NCBI GenBank assembly: GCA_004299215.1
Contig: SCTD01000507.1
Coordinates: 1 to 5,359 of the forward strand
DNA length: 5,359 nt
DNA from: Frankiales bacterium
Lineage (GTDB): Bacteria > Actinomycetota > Actinomycetes > Mycobacteriales > SCTD01
Direction of reading: 5' to 3'
The notes under the pieces are model-generated. The model was not told the origin of the DNA, ran no database searches, and was given only the letters and a program-made list of their open reading frames with translations. Both the position numbers and the translations under genes were made by a program. Positions 1-5,359 of the stretch are shown one piece after another; within the stretch, counting starts at the first letter, position 1; every line of letters begins with the position of its first letter.

Positions 1-444
1 GCCACGTCGACGGCCACCATCGACGCGGGATCCACACCGGCGCCCGTCTTCGGACCGCGCTCCGCGAGCGCCCCCTCCGCCGGCAGCGGCGTCGTCGCGC
101 GGTCCGGTGTCGCCGCTGCACCCCTCGGCGCGCTTCCGGAGCTCGCTGCTCCCGCGCCCGTCGTCGCCCCGCCGACCGGTGGAGTGGCCGCCGCGGTCGC
201 CGCAGCACCGCCGCTGGCAGCAGGCCTGCTGGCGCTGCCAGGGCGACCCGGGCCGGTCGCCGCCCCGCCGGCTCCGCAGACGGTCGCCCCCGAGGTCGTG
301 GCTGCTCCGCCTGACGCCCCCGGGGGGCCCGCCGCGGTGGACGGCACCTGGGCCGCCGGCCTGCCGGCAGCGCTGCTCCTCACCGGCGCAGCCGCGGGCT
401 CGCTCGGTCTGCGCCTGCGCCGCCACCGACCCCAGAACCTCTGA
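1..444 (+). CDS. C-terminal part of an Ala/Pro-rich membrane-anchored protein (5' end outside window)
   Basis: The frame starting at base 1 is open from the window edge to a TGA at 442-444, giving 147 visible residues; the true start lies upstream. Residues 1 to about 115 are low complexity, dominated by Ala, Pro, Gly and Val, with no recognisable domain. Residues about 117-137 (from TWAAGLPAALLLTG onward) form one hydrophobic helix, followed by the basic tail RLRRHR at 138-143 and four last residues. Stalk, helix and positive tail at the extreme C-terminus is the usual layout of a surface or secreted protein held in the actinobacterial membrane, with the tail in the cytoplasm. No LPXTG sortase motif is visible before the helix, so sortase anchoring is not supported. 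I do not recognise the family; the domain that would name it is outside the window. An internal ATG at 184 could start a shorter ORF, but the same frame is open and similar in composition upstream, so I treat it as internal. Confidence 0.62.
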   Translation, partial: ATSTATIDAGSTPAPVFGPRSASAPSAGSGVVARSGVAAAPLGALPELAAPAPVVAPPTGGVAAAVAAAPPLAAGLLALPGRPGPVAAPPAPQTVAPEVVAAPPDAPGGPAAVDGTWAAGLPAALLLTGAAAGSLGLRLRRHRPQNL

Positions 445-448
445 GGAT

Positions 449-489
449 GTGGCGATCTCGACCGCTCAGACCGGCCCTCTGATCGCCAC
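449..489. repeat. Inverted repeat 1, 9-bp arms (GTGGCGATC / GATCGCCAC)
   Basis: GTGGCGATC at 449-457 is the exact reverse complement of GATCGCCAC at 481-489, with a 23-base spacer that has little further pairing. It starts 5 bases after the TGA of the upstream gene, so it would form a hairpin in that transcript's 3' end. No T-run follows. Each arm carries a GATC. It may be a transcript-end hairpin or part of a dispersed REP-like element; the sequence alone does not decide. Confidence 0.5.
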
Positions 490-491
490 TT

Positions 492-515
492 CTCGGGGAA
501 GAGCGCCTCCCCGAG
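492..515. terminator. Compact GC-rich hairpin, possible bidirectional terminator
   Basis: CTCGGGGA (492-499) and TCCCCGAG (508-515) form a perfect 8-bp stem around an 8-base loop. This is the most compact and GC-rich of the three hairpins and sits between convergent genes, so it could stop transcription from either side. There is no U-tract after the stem on either strand. Such tailless hairpins are often proposed as terminators in actinobacteria, but termination here is inferred from position and structure only. Confidence 0.4.
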
Positions 516-525
516 CCGCCGCGTT

Positions 526-591
526 CATGATCGTGGGTGTGATCCGACCGATCAGCCCGGGCGGATCGGTCGTGAAGCCACCACGATCATG
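526..591. repeat. Nested double palindrome (11-bp outer, 9-bp inner stem)
   Basis: The outer arms CATGATCGTGG (526-536) and CCACGATCATG (581-591) are exact reverse complements. Nested inside them, CGACCGATC (545-553) and GATCGGTCG (564-572) also pair exactly. The two stems are separated by 8 unpaired bases on each side (537-544 and 573-580), and the 10-base terminal loop contains the self-complementary GCCCGGGC. This gives one long cruciform or hairpin of 66 bases with a symmetric internal loop. Five GATC sites lie within it. Such ordered symmetry suggests a selected or mobile element rather than chance; a REP/BIME-like repeat or a protein-binding site is possible. Confidence 0.6.
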
Positions 592-627
592 GCGGCGGGC
601 CCACGGCGGTCAGGCCAGGCCGGGCGC

Positions 628-717
628 GGCCCGACCCACAGCGGCCCGACCCACAGCAGCCCGACCCACAGCGGCCCGACCCACAGCGGCCCCACCCACA
701 GCGGCCCGACCCACAGC
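628..717. repeat. Tandem repeat, six copies of a 15-base unit
   Basis: Six head-to-tail copies of GGCCCGACCCACAGC fill 628-717 without spacers. Copies 1, 2, 4 and 6 are identical. Copy 3 (658-672) begins with A instead of G, and copy 5 (688-702) has C in place of G at unit position 6. The array ends abruptly at 718. The unit is a multiple of three, so every frame stays open, giving for example GPTHS on the plus strand. The array lies 34 bases beyond the stop of the DUF3037 gene (as read on the minus strand), so it would be in that operon's 3' untranslated region if transcription runs on. It looks like a minisatellite (VNTR); copy number may differ between strains. Confidence 0.9.
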
Positions 718-750
718 CCAGACCGGCCGCGCCCCGGCGACCCCCGAGCC

Positions 751-1116
751 CTACCGGACCAGGGCGTCCATCAGCCGCTCGACCTCGGCGGCCGGGTCAT
801 CCGTGAGGCCGCTGTGCACCGGGCCGGTGTGCAGCACCGTGCTCCGCGGGGCGGTCAGCCACCGGAAGCGCTGGCCCAGCGACGTCGCACCGGCCGGCCC
901 CTCCCCCGCGCAGGTCCGTTCCAGCGCCTGCGCCGCCGCCACGATCCCGTCCACGTCGACATCCGCGTCGAGCGCGCGCAACCGGGAGGGATCCGCGGCG
1001 ACCCGCACGGTGAGCAGATCCGCTGCCTGGCAGTAGAAGACCAGCCCGATGTTCACGTACTCGCCGCGCTCGACACGGGGTGCCGCTCGCAGCACGGCGT
1101 ACTCGAAGACCTTCAC
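751..1116 (-). CDS. DUF3037 domain protein, second gene of the kinase operon
   Basis: The gene encodes 121 residues from a GTG at 1116-1114 to a TAG at 753-751. The start of the protein (VKVFEYAVLRAAPRVERGEY, then VNIGLVFYC) is characteristic of DUF3037: a beta strand with Y-x-V-[LV]-R-x-x-P, then an ERGE[YF]-N-[IV]-G segment. The length is normal for the family. The function is unknown, and I see no signal peptide or membrane segment, so it is probably cytosolic. The GTG overlaps the TGA of the upstream kinase gene as GTGA, and a good ribosome binding site precedes it, so the two are almost certainly co-transcribed and translationally coupled. An in-frame GTG three codons upstream (1125-1123) is rejected because it abuts the Shine-Dalgarno sequence. 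From my knowledge of actinobacterial genomes, HipA-like kinases and DUF3037 proteins recur as neighbours, which suggests the two work together. The family call is confident; the role is open. Confidence 0.88.
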   Translation of the reverse strand: MKVFEYAVLRAAPRVERGEYVNIGLVFYCQAADLLTVRVAADPSRLRALDADVDVDGIVAAAQALERTCAGEGPAGATSLGQRFRWLTAPRSTVLHTGPVHSGLTDDPAAEVERLMDALVR

Positions 1117-1898
1117 GGCTGCCACACCTCCCGGGCGCCGACCCGGCGGAGGAGGTGGTCGACGTACGCCTCCCGGACCGCGGCCGCGGAGTCGAAGCCG
1201 GGCTCCTCCTCGAGCCACTCGTCGGGCACGAGCGCGACGACCGTCGTCAGCAGCGGGCGGTCCACCCGAGCGGCCAGCTCGTCCCCGGCCGCAGCCCGCG
1301 AGGCGGCGAACGGGCCGAGCACGTGATCGGCCGTGTCGTAGGGCTTCTCGGCCGCCGACGAGGCTCGTGACCAGTCGTGGTGGAAGACCAGGCATGCGCC
1401 GTGGTCGATGAGCTGCAGCTCCCGGTGCCACACCAGCAGGTTGGGGTTGCGCCACGAGCGGTCGACGTTGCCGACCAGGGCGTCGAGCCACAGCACCTTC
1501 GACGCCAGGTCGGAGGGGACGGAGTGCGCCACGGGGTCGAAGCCGAGCGCCCCGGGCAGGAAGTCCATCGCGAGGTTGAGGCCGCCCGAGGCGCGCAGCA
1601 GGTCCTGCACCTCCTCGTCCGGCTCGGCCCGGCCGAGCACCGGGTCCACGTCGGCGAGCACCAGCTCCGGCACCGGCAGCCCCAGCGCCCGCGCCAGCTC
1701 CCCCACGACGACCTCGGCCACCAGCACCTTGCGCCCCTGGCCGGCGCCGCGGAACTTCACGACGTACGTCCCGAGGTCGTCGGCCTCCATCACGCCCGGC
1801 AGGGAGCCCCCCTCGCGGAGCGGCATGACGTACCTCGTCGCCACGACGCGGCGCAGCTGCTCGACGGGCACGGCGACATCGTGCCAGGGTGCGCGCAT
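1113..1898 (-). CDS. HipA-like kinase (HipA_2 type)
   Basis: The gene encodes 261 residues from ATG 1898-1896 to TGA 1115-1113. It resembles the short HipA-like kinase family of actinobacteria: TRYVMPLREGGSLPG at residues 21-35, then DDLGTYVVKFRGAGQG at 40-55, where K48 is the likely ATP-contacting lysine. At 144-153 it reads NVDRSWRNPN; D146-x4-N151 matches the spacing of the D-x4-N catalytic loop of HipA (DGHAKN in the E. coli protein). D165 in LIDHGA is the likely metal-binding aspartate. All key kinase positions thus appear intact. At 261 residues it is much shorter than classical HipA (about 440) and lacks its N-terminal subdomain; no HipB-like helix-turn-helix gene is adjacent. A protein kinase or related phosphotransferase activity is inferred; the substrate is unknown. 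Start: no Shine-Dalgarno precedes the ATG, and relatives as I recall them begin near the TRYV segment, so the in-frame GTG at 1871-1869 (codon 10) is a real alternative. Confidence 0.85.
   Translation of the reverse strand: MRAPWHDVAVPVEQLRRVVATRYVMPLREGGSLPGVMEADDLGTYVVKFRGAGQGRKVLVAEVVVGELARALGLPVPELVLADVDPVLGRAEPDEEVQDLLRASGGLNLAMDFLPGALGFDPVAHSVPSDLASKVLWLDALVGNVDRSWRNPNLLVWHRELQLIDHGACLVFHHDWSRASSAAEKPYDTADHVLGPFAASRAAAGDELAARVDRPLLTTVVALVPDEWLEEEPGFDSAAAVREAYVDHLLRRVGAREVWQP
1127..1131 (-). promoter_or_regulatory. Shine-Dalgarno sequence of the DUF3037 gene
   Basis: On the minus strand GGAGG (within GGGAGGTG) lies 10 bases before the GTG at 1116, inside the last codons of the kinase gene. 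It fixes the GTG start and supports coupled translation across the GTGA overlap. Confidence 0.75.
1886..1889 (+). promoter_or_regulatory. Weak Shine-Dalgarno sequence of the DUF4177 gene
   Basis: AGGG sits 7 bases before the ATG at 1897. It lies within the first codons of the divergent kinase gene as annotated. It is short but well spaced and supports the ATG over upstream in-frame starts. Confidence 0.4.
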
Positions 1899-2106
1899 GG
1901 AGCAGCGCTACGAGTACCTCGTCATCACGATCCGCGAGGCCCTGATCGGCGACGCCGTGAAGCCGGGCAAGGTGCAGGACGAGCTCAACGACAAGGCCAA
2001 GGACGGCTGGCAGCTCAAGACGCTGACCGCCGCCGACGTGAAGGGCCGCATCGGGCCGGGCGCCACCGAGGGGCTGCTGGCGGTCTTCGAGCGCCCCGTC
2101 ACCTAG
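1897..2106 (+). CDS. Small DUF4177 protein
   Basis: The gene encodes 69 residues from ATG 1897 to TAG 2104-2106. It has the hallmarks of DUF4177: an opening strand RYEYLVITI, a helix containing LNDKAKDGWQL (residues about 30-40, the family's LN-x-x-[AG]-x-x-GW-[EQ]-L signature), and a closing strand GLLAVFERP at 59-67. The family is cytosolic, small and of unknown function. The frame stays open far upstream (to about 1408), but that part is antisense to the kinase gene; the domain begins exactly at this ATG, which has an AGGG 7 bases ahead. Its start codon overlaps the annotated start of the divergent kinase gene, and its stop overlaps that of the convergent hrpA gene, so it is squeezed between two minus-strand genes as a single-gene transcript. 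No terminator can fit between it and hrpA. The family assignment is firm; no function can be given. Confidence 0.87.
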   Translation: MEQRYEYLVITIREALIGDAVKPGKVQDELNDKAKDGWQLKTLTAADVKGRIGPGATEGLLAVFERPVT

Positions 2107-5100
2107 GGCAGCAGGGCGTCCATCGCCTTGTAGACCCGCTTCTCCGAGACCGGGTAGCGCGTACGCATCGGCTGCGCGAACAGCCCGATCCGCAGCTCCT
2201 CGACCATCCATCGGAGCTCGTCGAGCTCCCTAGACGGCGGCACCTTCCGCCGCAGGTCGTCCAGCTCGGCCGCGACCCGCGCCACGGTCGCCACTCCGAG
2301 GCGGTCGCGGCCGGGGTCGGCGGCCAGCTTGTCCAGCCGCACATCCAGCGCCTTGAGGTAGCGGAGCAGGTCGGGCAGCCGCGCCCGCCCGGTCGCCGTC
2401 GCGAAGCCCGGGCCGACCAGCGCGGCGAGCTGCCCCGTGATGTCCGCCGCCGACTCGGGCAGCGCCCGCCGTTCGGCCGCCAACCGGGACGCCACCGCCG
2501 CCGAGGCCGCCAGCACCTCCGTCACCTGCGCCAGGACCTGCTCCACGGCGGGCACCAGGTCGGCGCGCACGGCATCGCGCAGCTTCTCGAAACCGGCTGC
2601 GTCCCAGGCAGGTCCGCCCGCCGACGCCATCAGCGCGTCGAGCGCGCAGGTCGTGCAGTCGTCGAAGACCTGCGCAGGCGTGCCGTGCGGGTTTCGCGTC
2701 AGCGCCAGCTTCTGCGCGTTCGTCAGCCGGCCCGAGATGGCCTTGGCCGGCGAGGGGGTCGTCAGCTGCAGCAACCGGCGCACGCCCTTCCAGTGGGCGG
2801 CGGCCTGCTCGGCCGGTGACCCGAGCACCCGCACCGCGACCGAGGTGCCCTCGTCGACCAGCGCCGGGAAGCCGCGTACCGCACCGGACACGACCTCCCG
2901 CGGCAGGTCGCCGACGTCCCACGAGGTCAGCCCGGAGCGCTCGACCGACGGCGACGCGGACGACAGGGCCTGCTGCACCTTCGGTCGCAGCTGAGCCTTC
3001 AGCGCCTGGAGGTCCTTGCCCTCGGCCAGCGTCCGGCCACGCTCGTCCTCGACGCGGAACGTCATCCGCAGGTGCGCCGGCACCTTCGACCAGTCCCAGT
3101 CCTCGGCACGGATGTCGACCCGCCTGGTGTTGAGCAGCTCGGTCTCGAGCGCGTCGAGCAGCGGGCGGGACCGCGGCTCGACGACCGCCAGGACCGCCGC
3201 CGCCGTGTCGGGCGCCGGCACGCACCGCACCCGCAGCGGCTTGGGCAGCGACTTGATCAGAGCCGTGACGAGCTCCTGCCGCAGCCCCGGCACCTGCCAG
3301 TCGAATCCCTCCGGCGACACCCGGTTCAGCACCGTCAACGGGATGTGCACCGTGACGCCGTCGGCGTCCGAGCCAGGCTCGAACTGGTACGTCAGGGGCA
3401 GCGTGAGGTCGCCCTGCACCCACACGTCCGGGTGGTCCAGGGCGGACAGCACGTCGGCGTCGTCGCTGACGAGGTCGGCCATCGTGAACGTCAGCAGGTC
3501 AGGCGTCTCCCGCCGCGCCTTCTTCCACCACGCGTCGAAGTGCGCGCCGCTGACGACGTCCTGGGGAACCCGCGCGTCGTAGAAGTCGAACAGCGTCTGG
3601 TCGTCCACGACGATGTCCCGCCGGCGGGCCCGGTGCTCCAGCTCCTCGACGTCCTCGAGCAGCGCGCGGTTGGCCGCGAAGAACTCGTGCCGGGTGTCCC
3701 AGTCGCCCTCCACCAGCGCGGACCGCAGGAACATCTCCCGCGACAGCACCGGGGCGATCCGCCCGAAGTGCACCTTGCGCTGCGCCACGACGGGGATGCC
3801 GTAGAGGGTGACCCGCTCGAAGGCGACGACGGAGGCCTGCTTGCGCTCCCAGTGCGGCTCGGAGTACTGCCTCTTCACCAGGTGCGCGCCGACCCGCTCG
3901 ATCCACGCCGGGTCGATCCGCGCCACACCGCGGCCCCACATCCGGTTGGTCTCGACGAGCTCGGCCGCCATCACCCAGCGCGGCGCCTTCCTCGCCAGCG
4001 ACGACGACGGCACGATCGACCACCGCGCGCCGCGGGCACCGAGGTAGTCCCGCCTCTCTGCGTCGCGCAGCCCGACGTGGCTGAGCAGACCGGCGAGCAG
4101 CGCCATGTGCACGGCGTCCGGGTTCGTCGGTGCCGCGTCGAGCGACAGCTGCAACGTGCGCAGCGAGCGGCGCAGCTGGCTGTGCAGGTCCTGCCACTCG
4201 CGCACGCGCAGGTAGTTGAGCATCTCCTTGCGGCACATCCGCCGGAAAGCGCTGCTGGACAGCGCCTTCTGCTGCTCCTGCAGGTAGCGCCAGAGGTTGA
4301 GGTAGGCGAGGAGGTCGGACGTCTCGTCGTCGAAGCGCTTGTGCAGCTCGGCGGCCTGCTGCTGCTTGTCCTGCGGGCGCTCGCGCGGGTCCTGGATGGA
4401 CAGCGCCGCGGCGATGACCAGCACGTCGCGGACGCAGCCCTGGCGATCGGCCTCGAGCACCATCCGGCCCAGCCTCGGGTCGATCGGGAGCTGCGCGAGG
4501 GAGTGCCCGACCTTCGTGAGCCGGCGCGCGTGCGGGTCCAGCGCCCCGAGCTCCACCAGCAGGTCGACGCCGTCCTTGACGCTGCGCCGGTCCGGCGGGT
4601 CCACGAAGGGGAAGTCCTCGACCTCGCCCAGTCCCAGAGCGGTCATCTGCAGGATGACCGAGGCCAGGTTGGTCCGCAGGATCTCCGGGTCGGTGAACAG
4701 CGGCCGCGCGAGGAGGTCCTCCTCCTCGTACAGCCGGATGCAGATGCCCGGCGCGACCCGGCCGCAGCGACCGGCGCGCTGCGTGGCGGACGCCTGGCTG
4801 ATCGCCTCGATGGGCAGCCGCTGCACCTTGGTGCGCTGGCTGTAGCGGGAGATGCGGGCCGTGCCGGGGTCGACGACGTAGCGGATGCCGGGCACCGTCA
4901 GCGACGTCTCCGCGACGTTCGTCGCCAGCACGACGCGACGGCCCGGGTGCGGCGCGAAGACGCGGTGCTGCTCGGCCGCCGACAGCCGGGCGAACAGCGG
5001 CAGCACCTCGGTGCCCTCCGGCACGGACCCGCGCAGCGCCTCCGCGGTGTCGCGGATCTCGCGCTCCCCCGACAGGAAGACGAGCACGTCGCCACGCCCC

Positions 5101-5359
5101 TCGGCGGACAGCTCGTCGACGGCCTGCACGATGGCCTGCACCTGGTCGACGTCGTCATCGACGATCGGCCGGTAGCGCACCTCCACCGGGAAGCTGCGCC
5201 CCGACACCTCCAGCACGGGCGCGCCGCCGAAGTGGTCGGCGAAGCGCTGGGGGTCGATCGTCGCGGAGGTGATCACGAGCTTGAGGTCCGGCCGGCGGGC
5301 GAGCAGCTGCGTGAGCAGCCCCAGCAGGAAGTCGATGTTGAGCGAGCGCTCGTGCGCCT
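2103..5359 (-). CDS. hrpA: HrpA-type DEAH-box ATP-dependent RNA helicase (N-terminus outside window)
   Basis: The frame is open from the right edge to TAG 2105-2103, giving 1085 visible codons (the first split by the edge). The first full codons read AHERSLNIDFLLG, so the window cuts inside the DEAH box (motif II); roughly the first 200 residues, including the Walker A motif, are missing. Counting visible residues: motif III SAT at 31-33; VFLSGERE (start of the second RecA domain) near 93-100; TNVAETSLT, motif V, at 146-154; QRAGRCGR, motif VI with its arginine finger, at 193-200. A helical HA2 domain follows (about 255-355), then an OB-fold region (about 415-497) and a long DUF3418 C-terminal domain (about 507 to the end, closing with YPVSEKRVYKAMDALLP). 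This order and an inferred total near 1,290 residues match HrpA (E. coli about 1,300) rather than the shorter HrpB. HrpA unwinds RNA using NTP; in E. coli it has been linked to mRNA processing and, more recently, to rescue of collided ribosomes. It acts in the cytoplasm. Its stop overlaps that of the DUF4177 gene. Confidence 0.96.
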   Translation of the reverse strand, partial: AHERSLNIDFLLGLLTQLLARRPDLKLVITSATIDPQRFADHFGGAPVLEVSGRSFPVEVRYRPIVDDDVDQVQAIVQAVDELSAEGRGDVLVFLSGEREIRDTAEALRGSVPEGTEVLPLFARLSAAEQHRVFAPHPGRRVVLATNVAETSLTVPGIRYVVDPGTARISRYSQRTKVQRLPIEAISQASATQRAGRCGRVAPGICIRLYEEEDLLARPLFTDPEILRTNLASVILQMTALGLGEVEDFPFVDPPDRRSVKDGVDLLVELGALDPHARRLTKVGHSLAQLPIDPRLGRMVLEADRQGCVRDVLVIAAALSIQDPRERPQDKQQQAAELHKRFDDETSDLLAYLNLWRYLQEQQKALSSSAFRRMCRKEMLNYLRVREWQDLHSQLRRSLRTLQLSLDAAPTNPDAVHMALLAGLLSHVGLRDAERRDYLGARGARWSIVPSSSLARKAPRWVMAAELVETNRMWGRGVARIDPAWIERVGAHLVKRQYSEPHWERKQASVVAFERVTLYGIPVVAQRKVHFGRIAPVLSREMFLRSALVEGDWDTRHEFFAANRALLEDVEELEHRARRRDIVVDDQTLFDFYDARVPQDVVSGAHFDAWWKKARRETPDLLTFTMADLVSDDADVLSALDHPDVWVQGDLTLPLTYQFEPGSDADGVTVHIPLTVLNRVSPEGFDWQVPGLRQELVTALIKSLPKPLRVRCVPAPDTAAAVLAVVEPRSRPLLDALETELLNTRRVDIRAEDWDWSKVPAHLRMTFRVEDERGRTLAEGKDLQALKAQLRPKVQQALSSASPSVERSGLTSWDVGDLPREVVSGAVRGFPALVDEGTSVAVRVLGSPAEQAAAHWKGVRRLLQLTTPSPAKAISGRLTNAQKLALTRNPHGTPAQVFDDCTTCALDALMASAGGPAWDAAGFEKLRDAVRADLVPAVEQVLAQVTEVLAASAAVASRLAAERRALPESAADITGQLAALVGPGFATATGRARLPDLLRYLKALDVRLDKLAADPGRDRLGVATVARVAAELDDLRRKVPPSRELDELRWMVEELRIGLFAQPMRTRYPVSEKRVYKAMDALLP

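Larger units (their letters stand above)
445..750. other. Repeat-filled intergenic region between convergent genes
   Basis: This 306-base gap separates the TGA of the left-hand plus-strand gene from the stop codon of the minus-strand DUF3037 gene. I see no credible gene in it. Its left half (449-591) holds three consecutive inverted repeats and its right half (628-717) a tandem array, both listed separately. Because the flanking genes converge, this is where both transcripts should end, and the hairpins are the natural candidates. None is followed by a T-run on either strand, so they are not canonical intrinsic terminators. Open frames that run through the gap exist because the DNA is so GC-rich; they continue antisense into the DUF3037 gene and look like shadows. 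Confidence 0.75.

Noticed and set aside
628..717. Short regularly spaced repeats considered as a CRISPR array.
   Set aside because: The units are 15 bases and directly abutting, with no spacers and no cas genes nearby; this is a tandem repeat.
589..1326. A plus-strand 245-residue open frame with six GPTHS pentapeptide repeats at its start.
   Set aside because: The repeats come from the 15-base tandem array, and the rest is antisense to the DUF3037 and kinase genes with no recognisable domain. The frame is open because of base composition. Its ATG lies in the right arm of the nested palindrome with no ribosome binding site seen.
1113..1898. A classical hipBA toxin-antitoxin operon.
   Set aside because: The kinase is too short for HipA, and no helix-turn-helix HipB gene lies upstream or downstream; the upstream neighbour is a divergent DUF4177 gene and the downstream partner is DUF3037.
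751..2211. A single 486-residue minus-strand open frame spanning the DUF3037 gene, the whole kinase gene and the DUF4177 gene.
   Set aside because: Only its last 121 residues are a real protein (DUF3037). The rest is an out-of-frame, Arg/Gly/Ala-rich reading of the kinase gene and of the antisense of DUF4177. The GTG at 1116 with its ribosome binding site is the true start.
1377..2819. A plus-strand 480-residue open frame antisense to the kinase and hrpA genes.
   Set aside because: The translation is rich in Arg, Gln, His and Gly with no domain, typical of a shadow frame in high-GC DNA. The opposite strand holds clearly recognisable proteins through most of its length.
2230..3423. Long minus-strand open frame inside hrpA in another frame.
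   Set aside because: It is an alternative reading of the hrpA DUF3418 region with Ala/Gly/Arg-rich low-complexity translation; the hrpA frame there is continuous and matches the family.

Overview
This 5.36 kb window is chromosomal DNA from a very GC-rich actinobacterium. The base composition, the GC-saturated third codon positions, the Ala/Arg/Pro-rich proteins and the pairing of a HipA-like kinase with a DUF3037 protein all fit. A member of the Geodermatophilales or a relative is my guess; this is inferred from style, not from a marker gene. I see no tRNA, rRNA, transposase, phage gene or CRISPR array.

Layout, left to right. (1) Positions 1-444 hold the 3' end of a plus-strand gene. Its product ends in an Ala/Pro-rich stretch, one hydrophobic helix and a short basic tail, as in a cell-envelope protein. 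(2) Positions 445-750 are a non-coding gap between convergent genes. It is built almost wholly from repeats: three successive perfect-stem inverted repeats, seven GATC sites in about 135 bases, then six tandem copies of a 15-base unit. (3) Positions 751-1898, minus strand, hold a two-gene operon: a HipA-like kinase followed, with a GTGA stop/start overlap, by a DUF3037 protein. (4) Positions 1897-2106, plus strand, hold a 69-residue DUF4177 protein. (5) Positions 2103-5359, minus strand, hold most of an HrpA-type DEAH-box RNA helicase, cut by the window edge inside its DEAH motif.

The coding is unusually tight. The DUF4177 gene has no private flanking DNA. Its ATG shares the palindrome CATG with the annotated ATG of the divergent kinase gene, and its TAG shares the palindrome CTAG with the stop of the convergent helicase gene. 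The promoters of the two divergent genes must therefore lie inside each other's coding DNA, unless the kinase really starts at a GTG 27 bases further in.

Functionally, the helicase is a housekeeping RNA-metabolism gene. The kinase-DUF3037 pair is the least understood part: its kinase residues look intact, but no HipB-like repressor lies beside it, so a classical hipBA toxin-antitoxin reading is not supported. The main candidates for something undescribed are that pair and the repeat-packed intergenic region.
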